From positions 1 through 46,527 of the forward strand of contig NWUY0304735077.1 in NCBI GenBank assembly GCA_004151065.3: 46,527 nucleotides of DNA. The letters are read 5' to 3'. The DNA comes from Larix sibirica. Its lineage: Eukaryota > Streptophyta > Pinopsida > Pinales > Pinaceae. The notes beneath the pieces were generated by a model. That model had not been told where the DNA came from, searched no databases, and saw only the letters and a list, made by a program, of their open reading frames with translations. Position numbers and translations under genes: made by a program. Shown one piece after another: positions 22,012-31,590 of this stretch; positions within the stretch are counted from its first letter, which is position 1; each line of letters opens with the position of its first letter.

Positions 22012-23400
22012 TAAACTACTATCCGTTTTAACCCCCGGCCACATGCGACATATATTCTTCCCTCGTCCGATCACGCCCCGAAACATCCCTCTTTCTAGCC
22101 GGCAAGCTAAAGACTCACTCTCTCGCCAGCTATCTCTTCATCCATCCTTGGTTAATTTACTATCCCTCGGTATATTGGTTGGCTTTAGTCGTTCTCCGTA
22201 CAACCGCTCTAATAAGACTGGCAAATAAATCACTTGGTGGGTTTGTGGTTATAAGAGAAAGAGATAGTTAGATATAGAAATGGGAATGGGTAGACAAACT
22301 TCTGTTATATATGTTCCCTGGAAGACACTTCGATACCAATCCAAGCACAGGATTTATTTCTGCAGTGCTGAAGGAGCGAGAGAGAATAAACCCAACCAAT
22401 CAATACTAGTTTTCGAACGAGTAGCCATGTTGCTTGAGAAGCAGGAGAATATATTAGGATAAATCTTTCCCCACTATTATGAAACGGCCATTTTCTTATT
22501 ATTTCAGGGGGGAAATCCTGATTGTGTTCCTTAGCCAGATATGTAAAACAGAACAATTATGGTTGATACGTATATAATAGATGGAGGTTGGGCCCTACTA
22601 TTCCAATTTAGCCTATTTGTCTTATTTAAGGCAGCTCTATCCCGCTCGATTTGATAAAGCCAACTTACATAATAATATTCTCTACCTCCCTATTCCGTGT
22701 GCAGACGCGAGCTCAAGATCGGTCGAGCTTTACTGATCACTCGACCAACCACCCCCATATATATTGAAGCAAGCTGTTTTTCATTAATAATTTGTAAAGC
22801 TCGGTAATAAGAATAATATAATAATAATAATAAGTGGAAATTATATATAGAGAAGGGGCAACGCTTGAAACCGCTTTCAATAGTTCCATGGTTTGGGGCA
22901 AAGCAGAGACAGAGAGATCTACTGGACCGGTTCGGTTTCGTGCCAATTTCCCTCAGTGCAAAAGTGGTTGAACTAAGGGTTAACCTGCAGTTAAAGCGTT
23001 TGACCAAGCAATCTCTAGGAAGGATCTAGTAGACAACTAATATAGTAGAAAGCCTATCTCCCCACGCTAAAGTCAAAACCTCGCCGGCACCTCTTCCCAT
23101 CACACCTATTCCCTTCCATAAATACTTGATAACCGCCTCATCAACGCCTCATCAAAATAACACTTGATCAGGGATCTCCCCCAACCCATATTCCCTAGAT
23201 GGCTGCTCCATAACTGCCTCACCCAGATAGCCTCAAATCTGGGGATAAAGGGGAGAAATAGGCAGGAAAGAGATACTCAAGGGTGGGAAGAGGATACTAA
23301 TGGTGGTTGGAAATTGGGAATAATGGGTAGAAACAGAGACTAAAACAATTGTGAATACATGTCCTGCGTAGCCTGGGCCCGTAACAAATTCGAATACTTC
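22012..23400. other. Unassigned intergenic stretch
   Basis: Unrecognised frames lie at 22043-22228, 22280-22462 (+) and 22690-23007 (-). A TAA/ATA microsatellite lies at about 22811-22832. TTGATAACCGCCTCATCAACGCCTCATCA (about 23127-23155) is a small CCTCATCAA duplication. No gene call is justified. Confidence 0.4.
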
Positions 23401-23478
23401 TCCACTAATGGACTCGCTTGCGTGCGCTAAAACAGCGAGCGATATCCACTAATGGACTCGCTTACGCTAAAACAGCGA
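23401..23478 (+). repeat. Tandem duplication TCCACTAATGGACTCGCTT...GCTAAAACAGCGA
   Basis: Copy 1 is 23401-23438 and copy 2 is 23445-23478. They are identical except for a four-base difference in the middle. Each ends with a potential TCGCT...AGCGA stem. The word belongs to the GCTAACGC/TCGCTTGC motif scattered through the window. Confidence 0.9.
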
Positions 23479-24295
23479 CACTACTCCATAATTCAATTAG
23501 GGTATCCTTCTTAGATCCCCTACATAACTACTGCTTCAGGGTCTTCCCAAACTACCTATTCACTCGCCTAAAGGCTCCTATTCACTTGATAACTGTTCTA
23601 TGACTGTTCCATCCTCATAGCATCAAATCAGGGTACAGCTAGAGGAAATCATAACGGGCAGCTAATTGCGTACATTGTTCTGAAAAATTGATAAAGTAAG
23701 AAGGAAAGGAGGAGTAGGTCTTGAATCCTCTGACAACTAGAAAGAAAGAGACAATGTAGCTGATGCAGGGGTACCTACGGCTGTAAGGGCACGCGGTGCA
23801 AGTGGCTGTCTGCCACAGGCAACGGAGGTGCCTAGGTATTAAGTAACCTCTGCTGGTGTAAACAAATTTTCCAATATATGCAGGACCACGCAGTTATTGG
23901 TAAATTCATGGGTATTTGGCTATCAGAGAAGGCCTTAATCTGGTGGATGAACTCCTGCTGAAAGCCAAAGGAACAAGTTGATCTCAAGTTGGGTTCTAAA
24001 GGCTTCTTCACAGCTACCTTCACTAGCGCGAAATACAGTAATTTTTTTTTTGAAAAAATGGCCCCTTATAAAAAGAGAATTGAAAGCCTAGAATGGTCAC
24101 TGTGCTAATCGTCTCGGCTAAAGGAGATCTTTCATTGTCTTCCTAAAGGAATTCGTCTCGCATAATCCCAATTGAGTTAACGGGACCGCGTAAGAGCAGG
24201 AAATACCCACCAGTTAACGGGACCGGGGAAGACAAATAATATAGCGCAAAAGCTCTTCAACCCTTGGCTTAAAGCTCTTTCTTTATAAATCACAT
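23479..24295. other. Unassigned sequence
   Basis: A T10 tract (about 24042-24051) is followed at once by a short A run, forming a weak hairpin. AGTTAACGGGACCG occurs at about 24175-24188 and 24212-24225 as a short direct repeat. The minus frame at 23832-24023 is unrecognised. Confidence 0.4.
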
Positions 24296-24769
24296 TTGAA
24301 CTACTCTAGCACTAATGCAGTGATCGTACCACTCGTATCTATATCGGTGCACATCCCTTTCGGGCCTCAATTTCCCCGGTGTTCTCTTAGGCTACAAGGC
24401 CTCCCCCCACTAGTTGAAGGGGTTTATCCTCTTATTTATCCTGCTCGTTTTGTTAGGGTACCCGGTGACGTGCCTTCTGTGAGGCAAGACGCTAGACGAA
24501 TGAAGACAACGACTATCACAGTGTTGATGTTGGCCATGAATCAAAATATCTCCAGCGGCTTAACCCAACTCAGCTCTGTATGTTGGCGAAAGCCCGTGTC
24601 TTCCTTCGACCACCATTGCTTAACTGTGTACTCTATCCTTCCGCCCGTTGTACCTTATTCATGTGGGTATCGAGCGCTAGCGGTACTCGTCCATCATCGA
24701 AATAATCCATCCATTATTTTTCCCCCGGTAGGCTATCGGCAGCGATCCTTCTTCGGGCAAGCAGTATAA
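24296..24769 (+). other. Longest open frame of the window (157 codons), unassigned
   Basis: The 157-codon frame begins with alternative start TTG at 24296 and ends near 24769. Its product would be proline- and valine-rich, with no sustained transmembrane segment, no zinc motif and no family I recognise. With a stop roughly every 20 codons, the longest chance frame expected in this much sequence is of similar length, so length gives no support. It lies in a slightly GC-richer patch than its flanks, which is the only reason to look again. Confidence 0.15.
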
Positions 24770-24977
24770 TAATCATATCTCATGGGGTGAGGTGTAGGCA
24801 GTAGCTTCCAGGGGAATGAGAATGCGTTGTTCTAGCTCTAATGCGGGGGTAATGGCGGTCGGTATGCGGTTGAATTGGGAATTCTATTATCCATCAATCT
24901 CATCAATTACAACTCCTAATGGGTGCACCTCCCCTCACGCTGGCGCTACATAACCTACCTCCCTGACTGGCACTACC

Positions 24978-25115
24978 TGACTAGCATGAATGAAACTATC
25001 GAACCTGCCTAAAAGAAACAAGCTTACCAGCATGAAAGAAACAATCTGACCAACGTGAATGGTTCAACCCGAACTACATGAAAGAAACAACCCGAGCAGC
25101 GTGAATGGCTCAACC
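24978..25115 (+). repeat. CAGCATGAAAGAAACAA-CCGA tandem array
   Basis: Diverged units of about 20-40 bp: TAGCATGAATGAAACTATCG, CCAGCATGAAAGAAACAATC, CCAACGTGAATGGTTCAACC, CTACATGAAAGAAACAACCC and GCAGCGTGAATGGCTCAACC. Two alternating subunits (GAAAGAAACAA and GTGAATGG-TCAACC) suggest a composite unit of about 50 bp. Confidence 0.85.
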
Positions 25116-25129
25116 TAGTTCCTATCCCT

Positions 25130-25340
25130 GGTCTAGTAACTTAGGGAGAACCTTAAAGAACTTTAGGGAGAACCTTACCTTCTTATCTAAGCTGAGTGGA
25201 GTGCGGGTATAAGCCTTTCTTCCCCTACCTATCCTAGCTTCTTATTAGCTGAATGGAGTAGCAGGTAGCTGAGTTCCTTACCTTCCCCAGCTTCTTAATG
25301 TATGAATAGGCACGGAGTGGAATGAATCATCTTCCCTCGA
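25130..25340 (+). repeat. AGGGAGAACCTTA and AGCTTCTTA tandem repeats
   Basis: TTAGGGAGAACCTTA occurs at about 25141-25155 and 25163-25177. AGCTTCTTATTAGCTGAATGGAGT follows, with AGCTGAGTGGAGT, CCCAGCTTCTTAATGTATGAATAGG and GTAGCTGAGTTCCTTACC around it. This is a degenerate array adjoining 24978-25115. Confidence 0.6.
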
Positions 25341-26853
25341 TGTGAGTCTTAATGAGTAGGTAGGTGAGGCTTCCTCCTCCTTCCTTCTAAACCTTATTAG
25401 CTTTATGAATTTCTAGATAGATAGGCCAAGTGAACAGATTCTAATTTACCATCCAGGTAAGGCCGGGTTTTAACTATTGAATTTACCATTGGTCTTCAAT
25501 CTTTCTTGATAACCCCACCTCGGGTTGTGTATGGGAGGATTGGTCCGCACCATCACCTCGCTGGGTTCGGATGGTGAGATCCTGCCCAATAGACTGGTTG
25601 GGATACTTAATTGATTGGTTCGGATGCGGAGTATGCCCCTCTCATAGGTCGAATAGTCTGCCCCAGAAAGTATGCACCGGAATTTGTCTCTATTGGTTGG
25701 TGAAAATCCACCTGGAATAAGTCTGTCTCGATTGGTAGAGATGGGAGCCGCCTCGGATGGGATGGGACTAGCCGCTGTGGATAGATAGAATGCTTGGTTA
25801 GCACCGGTACTCCGTGAGCTAGGGCTGTAGTCTTGGTATGCACCCGCGCCTAAACGAGGGTTGGACCTGCTGAGAAAGAGGCACGGAGTGAAGTTACAAC
25901 CTTTGCCTTCAGCCAGGGATGTTCTGTAGGGTTGGCACTAGGAGTCTATTTATCTTTACTGAAGTGAGTGCATGCTATCCACCTGGGTGGGCGTATTAAC
26001 CCTTTAGAGAATAGAACGGATCCCTTATCTGAACTTAAAGCAAGCATTGGTCACGAGCTTTTCAATACAAACAACATTACCAGCCTGGAATCACACTTAC
26101 TTAATACATTTACTCCTGGGTACCCCATAAAACCTTCTGGGTACCGCCGCTATTAACTATTGTTACCAGAGGAGGCCCATACGATTCATTAATTAGAACC
26201 CACTGGACTGGGTAGGAATAGACTTACCTATAATGCCTGAACCTCATAAGTTATACACCTGTTCTACCTATATAACTTCTTGAATTAATTCTTTAGTCGG
26301 TACTGACTGCTACAGACCCTTCTATTAATCGGGTCAGGGCTAGTCAATGAAGCATTCGCAACGCCACCCACTCCTTAATTTCCCGCTTAAAGGCCAGGTT
26401 ATCACTCTAAAATTGAACATATCTAGCCACGTTTGCTTCGCGCCTCTTGCTTTTGTTGCTTATTTCACTTTAGACTTTGGTGCTGGTCATAGCCTGCCTG
26501 AACTTGAGAGATTAGAAGGTTGTTATCAGTGCAGTACCCAGCCAGATTCGGTAAAGCAAGTGTGTAGTTTAACGCCCATGCTCTGTCTCTCTGTTGAACG
26601 TCTGTACAATGTGGAAAGTTCAGTTAATGGAGCAAGCCAGTATAAAAAGGTTCGTGAATACGTAAGCGTACGCCAAGTTGTAATTGGTAGCTGTAGGGCT
26701 TAAATAAATTACTATTTCTGACAAAAGGTAATAAAACTGGTCGTGCCGTACCAAGTACGAAGATGTCATCAATTGTTTTCGAACGCAGGTGAATGCTGTA
26801 TCTATCCGAACGCCTGCACAACGCTGTATATAAAAAAAAAAGGTAGTATGGAG
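25341..26853. other. Unassigned intergenic stretch
   Basis: ATTTACCATCCAGG/ATTTACCATTGGTC (about 25444 and 25481) and GATTGGTTCGGATG/GGGTTCGGATGGTGAG words recur. The 26347-26703 frame (+, 118 codons) and the 26620-27033 frame (-, 137 codons) overlap on opposite strands. The latter is hydrophobic in its middle but runs through the dispersed repeat at 26854-26965, so I do not call it a gene. Confidence 0.35.
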
Positions 26854-26965
26854 AAATAACATATATAAAGACCCGCCCAATATTGAAAGTTGAGGATCGT
26901 AGAGATTCCCATCTGAAAAAAGGACAAGGGGCACCAAGTTAGTTGGTAAGGGTGGGGCATAAATC
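26854..26965 (+). repeat. AAATAACATATATAAAG...GGCACCAAGT dispersed repeat, copy 2
   Basis: Begins with AAATAACATATATAAAG (26854-26870), passes through GAGGATCGTAGAGATTCCC and ATCTGAAAAA, and ends GGCACCAAGTTAGTTGGTAA then GGGTGGGG. The same order of words occurs at 28386-28475, and the 3' half at 27050-27120. The 17-bp start is exact in both long copies. Confidence 0.85.
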
Positions 26966-27049
26966 CTAGCCATCCTAGCCGCCATTAAGAAAGAAGACTC
27001 GTAGAGAAGATCCCTAAGACCCACCTTTTTCAATAAGCTAAAAGGGCGG

Positions 27050-27120
27050 GTAAGATCCCATCTCTAAGAAACAGGCACCAGGTAGAGGGGCTGGCGCTAA
27101 GTTAGTTGGGAAGGGGTGGG
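27050..27120 (+). repeat. GGCACCAGGT dispersed repeat, copy 3
   Basis: TAAGATCCCATCTCTAAG, AACAGGCACCAGGTAGAGGG, CTGGCGCTAAGTTAGTTGGG, then AAGGGGTGGG. It lies only about 85 bp beyond copy 2 in the same orientation, so these two form a local tandem of the family. Confidence 0.85.
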
Positions 27121-27592
27121 GTGTAAAAGATTTTTCACTGTCCGGGAAAGATTCATTCTTACTTATGACTTGCCGCACTCTCGCCTATCCTCCTCGTTCA
27201 TACCAGTTAAAGTCCCAGTATGTTCTCCCCTTTATTCCCCGTTCATACCACTTCCGGATAAGGTTGTCCCAGTCAGGTTGTCCCACTTCCTACGTTCTTC
27301 CTTGTATATTGAAAGGATATAAGGAAAGGTTATAACTACCCTCAAATCTTTCATCGGATCGGCCTTTATAAACGCTATTTCTTGATACCAATCAATGCAA
27401 TGGATTCAGGCGTCCAGGCCCAACAAGCAAAGGCTATGGAAATTTGAAAATCAAGCGTTTTACTAGATAAAAAGAATATTTATCAACTAGGATGCATCTT
27501 ATTACTTGGACCCCGGATAAACAATGGTTTTAGATATACAAAATTGCATCTCAAAACGTTTTCATTCCATTCCTCGACTCTCTTCTTTATAT
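27121..27592. other. Unassigned sequence between the repeat cluster and the protease relic
   Basis: GTTCATACCA(C/G)TT words occur at about 27198 and 27241, and GTTGTCCCA(G/C) at about 27263 and 27278, indicating a small tandem duplication. The 3' continuation of the protease/reverse-transcriptase coding region would be expected here on the minus strand, but I cannot recognise it. Confidence 0.35.
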
Positions 27593-28040
27593 TCCTTGAG
27601 GGTAAGTTTTACCAGACAATTCAATAGGAACACTTGAAAAAAGTGCTTGTGGCTGTGAAGCCCAAAGAATGTATATAGTAGCCCATCGTATGTACGTAAA
27701 GTGATAGAGGATGGCAACAGTTAAGGGGATAACTTTTTCCAAACATGAATAGACATGACGCAAGTCGATGAAGTCTATGCCCCTTCATCTATGATGCACC
27801 GATGGATAACCAAGTTCCGAATAGAAACCGAAACCTGGAACGCAATTGACGATAGCATACGTGGGTCAGCCTTATCCAAGTCGAAGACCATCAACCTGGA
27901 GTCTGGCGGATCAATAGCTCCCAAAGTGAGTGGATAGTAACGCCTTCTTTTTAGAAGGGAAGGGCAGGTCTGAAGAACCTCTAACAAAGACATAGCGGCA
28001 GGTGACTGGGCTAAGTCATCGACGATACTATATTGGTGGA
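27593..28040 (-). mobile_element. pol: Ty3/gypsy pol remnant: gag-protease junction and aspartic protease domain (pseudogene)
   Basis: On the minus strand, about 28040 to 27775 reads VDDLAQSPAAMS, LEVLQTCPS, then LGAIDPPDSRLMVFDLD, FQVSVSIRN and IHRCIIDEGA. This order is characteristic of the gag-protease linker and protease domain of a common plant Ty3/gypsy lineage. DEGA sits where the catalytic Asp-x-Gly-Ala motif belongs. An in-frame TAG at 27775-27777 falls right after it; the same frame then resumes with STCVMS, VWKKL, a second stop at 27721-27723, and SSITLRTYDG. A frameshift leads to VPIELSGKTY, ending at about 27602. Two stops plus a frameshift make it non-functional. No reverse transcriptase or LTR is seen alongside. 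It shares orientation with the gag relic at 4.6-5.3 kb but lies 22 kb away, so it is probably an independent capture. Confidence 0.88.
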
Positions 28041-28385
28041 TGGCCCTCCTCCCTCTGGTCGAGCCTGCTTGCGCATCCTAAGTACTTTAAGTGGGGGGGG
28101 GTGAGTAAAAATCCTATCCAAAAGAAGGTTTTTTTCTCAAGCCCGCGAGATGACGTATCTAAATATCAAAGGTGAGTTCTTCAATCCAAGCAGTTCCAAG
28201 GATCCAAGACTGTTGGGAGCGCACATAAAGGTCATGCCAGAGTAGGCTTTAAAAGGTAAATAAGGATGTTCTAAGTGCTCACCCCCCATCTCTGAAGTTT
28301 TAAGGAAGTAATTCCAAAGGCAGTTCCGAGGATCTCCTTAGCGAGCTGCCCAACAGAAGAAAGAAAGATTCAAAGTGTAATGGAT
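28041..28385. other. Unassigned sequence
   Basis: A G8 run (about 28093-28100) and AT-rich patches. AGCAGTTCCAAGGATCC/GGCAGTTCCGAGGATCTCC recurs at about 28189 and 28320. This adjoins the 5' side of the protease relic, where gag would be expected, but I do not see gag. Confidence 0.4.
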
Positions 28386-28475
28386 AAATAACATATATAA
28401 AGGACCTAACAAAATAGTTTAGGCTCTATAGAGGATTCCTTCCCAGCTGAAAAGGCACCAGGTGGAAAGAAGAGA
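28386..28475 (+). repeat. AAATAACATATATAAAG...GGCACCAGGT dispersed repeat, copy 4
   Basis: Exact AAATAACATATATAAAG at 28386-28402, then AGGCTCTATAGAGGATTCC, TTCCCAGCTGAAAAGGCACC and AGGTGG. It parallels 26854-26965 across a diverged middle. Copies 2-3 and this copy flank the protease relic in direct orientation, about 1.5 kb apart. Confidence 0.85.
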
Positions 28476-29304
28476 TTGTTGTTTGGGGGTTCCGAAGGCT
28501 CCGCTCCTCATTTTATTTAACCAAATAGCTTCTTTCCAGCAGTTCAGGTGATCCCTTCCTCTAAGGCCAGGGGGTGCAGCATAACGCGAGGCATAGGGTG
28601 AGGTACGAAGTCAAAGTAAATGGGGTACGCAAAGAAGCAAGTTTTATATTTAGTTTGTCCGGTTGCGCATTCCAAAAAGCTTCTGATATGCGATTTGAAT
28701 ATAAGAAACCTGAGGTTGTGCCCTAGGTTGTGGGGGTTCAGAAGCATATGGTTCATCGGGTTAAATAAGTCGCGGTGCTATTAGGCACGCAGTGATGAAT
28801 TCTAGCATTTCAGATTTATTGCTCAATCCATTCCATACAGGTGGCATGCACGAAAGGTAAATAGGCATAGTAAGGTGTCAGCTCTAGTGCTGCTACCCTA
28901 TAACTAAGATTCTTCCAGCAAGCAAGTAATTTCCAACCTCCATTCGATCCAGCGAAGCCAGCCATCCATGTCTTCTCTGTGTCATCAGTTCTGGCTGTTT
29001 CTAATCTATCCGGGGCAGGCAGTTCCACCAATCCCACACCACCCACCGTTTGTTCATCCCGTTATGATAAGAGAAGGGGTTCCTCATAGCAAGCATGCCA
29101 TCCATACTACTTACTCCCACTATACTTATCTTCCTGGCTTCATAAATCCAATGGGCTAGGCATTTAATTACTGATCGACTAAGCTAATAAAATAGGTTCC
29201 TCTACCCGACCAACTTATCCGCTAATACAATACAATCACTAGAGGATGTAAGTCCAAGTATGAGTGATTTATTTGATTGATGAACATCCTTCGGGGGGGT
29301 GGGG
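28476..29304. other. Unassigned sequence
   Basis: Minus frames at 28544-28756 and 28816-29046 are unrecognised. CATTCCATACAG/GCCATCCATACTAC and CTTACTCC words are scattered. No gene or RNA is supported. Confidence 0.4.
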
Positions 29305-29428
29305 CAAGGCTATTGCAACAGCTACAACGGGTACGGGACGGAGACGGAAACAACGGCAGCTACGGCAGCTACAACAGATACAGATACGGCTGCGGATACG
29401 GATACAGATACGAATACGACAGATACTG
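29305..29428 (+). repeat. Hexanucleotide GATAC(A/G)/GGCTAC array 2
   Basis: A six-base period is clear at about 29375-29420 (GATACA, GATACG, GCTGCG, GATACG, GATACA, GATACG). It is preceded by GGAAACAACGGCAGCTACGG, which also occurs in array 1 at 19.2 kb (GAAACAACGGCAGCTAC, exact). Frames here (29264-29446, 29299-29529 and the minus 29322-29534) read as simple Thr-Asp, Arg-Ile or Val-Ser repeats and are products of the array. Confidence 0.9.
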
Positions 29429-29984
29429 ACGCACCACGCAGCATAGATTCATTTACGTCATTTATACAACAACATAGCGTTGATTTATTCAGTACCATAG
29501 CAAGCCCTAGTAGAGCCCCATTCACATAGCACAATTTATATTATTTGGATGTCAGGTGGACCAATATAGAAAGAAATATGATGTGCCGCTTTACAATTTA
29601 TTCTTATGCTGCTTACCAGTTTCAGTGACCAGAAGTTCTGTATGCGAAGGTGAATCTAGAGAGAGGATGATGTGTTGTTGTTTGCCAGCATATATTTGCT
29701 GCTGGCCGGGTCGGGTTCACTCGACAGAAGTGCTGTATGCAAAGGTGGGCCGAGAAAATAAGTAGGTTTACGACAGCTTGGTTATATATGATTCACCTAG
29801 CTGCACTAATTCAATTCGCCCAGGACTTGTTGATGATAGAGGGAGGGTAAAAGACACCCGCGTTTCCAAGGGACAATGAGAGAGAATGAAAAACCCTGGC
29901 TGGAATGGAAAAGGCCCAAGTATCCCGCGCTTTCAGGTCCGCATGGCCTCCTTGTTCTTGGATAATCCCTGCTGCCCCATGAGT
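29429..29984. other. Unassigned sequence with a small duplication
   Basis: CAGAAGTTCTGTATGCGAAGGTGAATCTAGAGAGA (about 29629) is echoed by CAGAAGTGCTGTATGCAAAGGTGGGCCGAGA (about 29724), a diverged direct repeat 95 bp apart. CAGCTTGGTTATATATGATTC at 29774-29794 is a partial copy of the 11650-11715 family. Confidence 0.65.
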
Positions 29985-29991
29985 GAGGTTC

Positions 29992-30133
29992 GATTGATCG
30001 CTATCGCTTGCCAGGATTTTAACCCGTTTATCGCTAACGCTCATGGTTATTTATTAATTTATAACACTTGCCTTCTTGGTGGTGATCGTTGATCGCTATC
30101 GCTTGCCCCATATTTTGATTGATAGCGCTTGCC
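29992..30133 (+). repeat. TGATCGCTATCGCTTGCC repeats
   Basis: The 18-mer TGATCGCTATCGCTTGCC is exact at 29995-30012 and 30090-30107; a shorter TTGATAGCGCTTGCC lies at about 30119-30133. Between them is TTATCGCTAACGCTCATGG. Similar words occur at 30902-30916 (GATCGCTAACGCTTC), 33699-33717 (TATCGCTTACGCTTGCTTA), 1356-1375 and 23401-23478, so this is a window-wide short motif family. Confidence 0.85.
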
Positions 30134-31529
30134 GAGACACTTGATATATAGTGAGCTGCCGCTAGCCGAAAGAGACTCCCCCCACCCAACAAGTAAAATA
30201 GGGGATTTATCCGCTCCCAGTAGTTCGAGGGCAAGGTTTTCATTTACAGAAATCTCTTTTTTACGGAGGCACAGGCATTATGAGTCATCAAAGCTACTCA
30301 AACGCATTTTTTATTATTAATGAAGATTGGCTTTTCAGCAACTTTATCCATGTTTGCGCGGGATCGATTCAATTGAGGAGAGATAACTTAGTTTTAAGCT
30401 TGCCCGTTACAACGGATGGATAATTCCAATGCCCACCGACACCTGCCAAGTACACGTCATCAGGATGGCCCTTTACGCTTTATGGAAACAATACTCTCAT
30501 TACCATCCCCCCCATTAAGTCAGTTTGCACCTGCCCACATAGAGATCACGTCTTCTACAAACAGCATAGATTAGATACATTCATATACAACACAACAGAG
30601 CATAGATTTTTCGGCCCATATGGAGAACACACAATAGAAGAGGCCTGGACTAAAGGCCTTGAACAATAGAGAGGTCTGGCTGGCTTTAACAGATACACAT
30701 ACTATAACACGAGTGAGGTGAGTCAGTCAGTTAGTCTGTTTGTGATGAATACGTTAATAAGGCAGTGGCGGAAACACTTACAGCATTGAGCCCGTGGGAT
30801 ATCCTTTTGGTAACTTGCCGCTTGAGTACGTGGAAAGTACGTTGGTACACTTGCTTTAGTCCGGATAATTGGTCCATACCGCTTGTATACATGTTTTGTA
30901 ATGATCGCTAACGCTTCTTTAGGTTGGAGCGCTACTGCTCTACAAAACGTACTCATTAAGCGGTTTGACTGAATAAAATTGCTTCTTTGGGGGGAGGCCC
31001 TTAAATACCTCAGACCACGCGAGATTAAATTCTCTATGAACTATACCCTTGAAGAATGGGTCCCTATATGCCACGTTTCACTACACCCGTGCTTTCAATA
31101 TAGCTACTCGATCAATCGATACTGGTGGAGATGCCAAGAAAACCTGGGTTTGCTTTTATACTCGGACGCTACTTTAACTGGATACCCGCCTAGGTTCGGC
31201 TGCTACTCAATTGAGCTCATACTGAGCGGATACCGGACGATACTCGGGCTTTTAGACTTTGCGAAAAGGAAGGAAGGAAATTTAGTCTCATTGGATACTC
31301 CACAGACACTTTGTGCTTGTCAGAGAGGAACTGGGAGGCGGCGGCTTATATTTTTATAGTTTTGATCCATTACCCACATCTTTCGAACGAGAGAGGTGAC
31401 CCTCCCCCTTATTTGGTCGGAGGAGCAGGTTCGTACCTTACCTCCTTCACACATACCCAACAGAGGAGATATGTCACACTTTGGATAATGCAAGTTGACA
31501 CACCTAGTAAATAAAGGGAACCTTCAGTA
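30134..31529. other. Unassigned intergenic stretch with a 126-codon frame
   Basis: The frame at 30979-31359 (+; non-ATG start codon TTG) is aromatic-rich (SYSINRYWWRCQENL) and contains recurring ACTCG.TAC / GGATAC words, suggesting repeat origin. I do not recognise it. A minus frame (30723-30956) is also unrecognised. Confidence 0.3.
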
Positions 31530-31590
31530 CATTGATACGTTTATTATTAAAGCCACAACGTTGGGAGCAGGCACCAAGTCAGCTTGAAAC
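31530..31590 (+). repeat. CAACGTTGGGAGCAGGCACC dispersed repeat, copy 2
   Basis: TTGATACGTTTATTATTAAA, then GCCACAACGTTGGGAGCAGG, then CACCAAGTCAGCTT. It is homologous to 13165-13225 and shares its core with the GGCACCAGGT family. Confidence 0.65.

Noticed and set aside
23401-25340. Possible CRISPR array
   Set aside because: Units are adjacent or diverged without uniform spacers of constant length; the arrays are ordinary degenerate tandem repeats.
26620-27033. 137-codon minus-strand frame with hydrophobic stretches
   Set aside because: It runs through the AAATAACATATATAAAG/GGCACCAAGT dispersed repeat and matches no family; a repeat-driven chance frame is simpler.
29264-29534. Three overlapping frames with Thr-Asp, Arg-Ile and Val-Ser repeats
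   Set aside because: They are translations of the same hexanucleotide array in three frames on both strands, so they reflect repeat structure and not a gene.
30979-31359. 126-codon frame as a gene
   Set aside because: The product is aromatic-rich with no domain I know, it starts at a non-ATG codon, and short repeated ACTCG/GGATAC words explain its composition.
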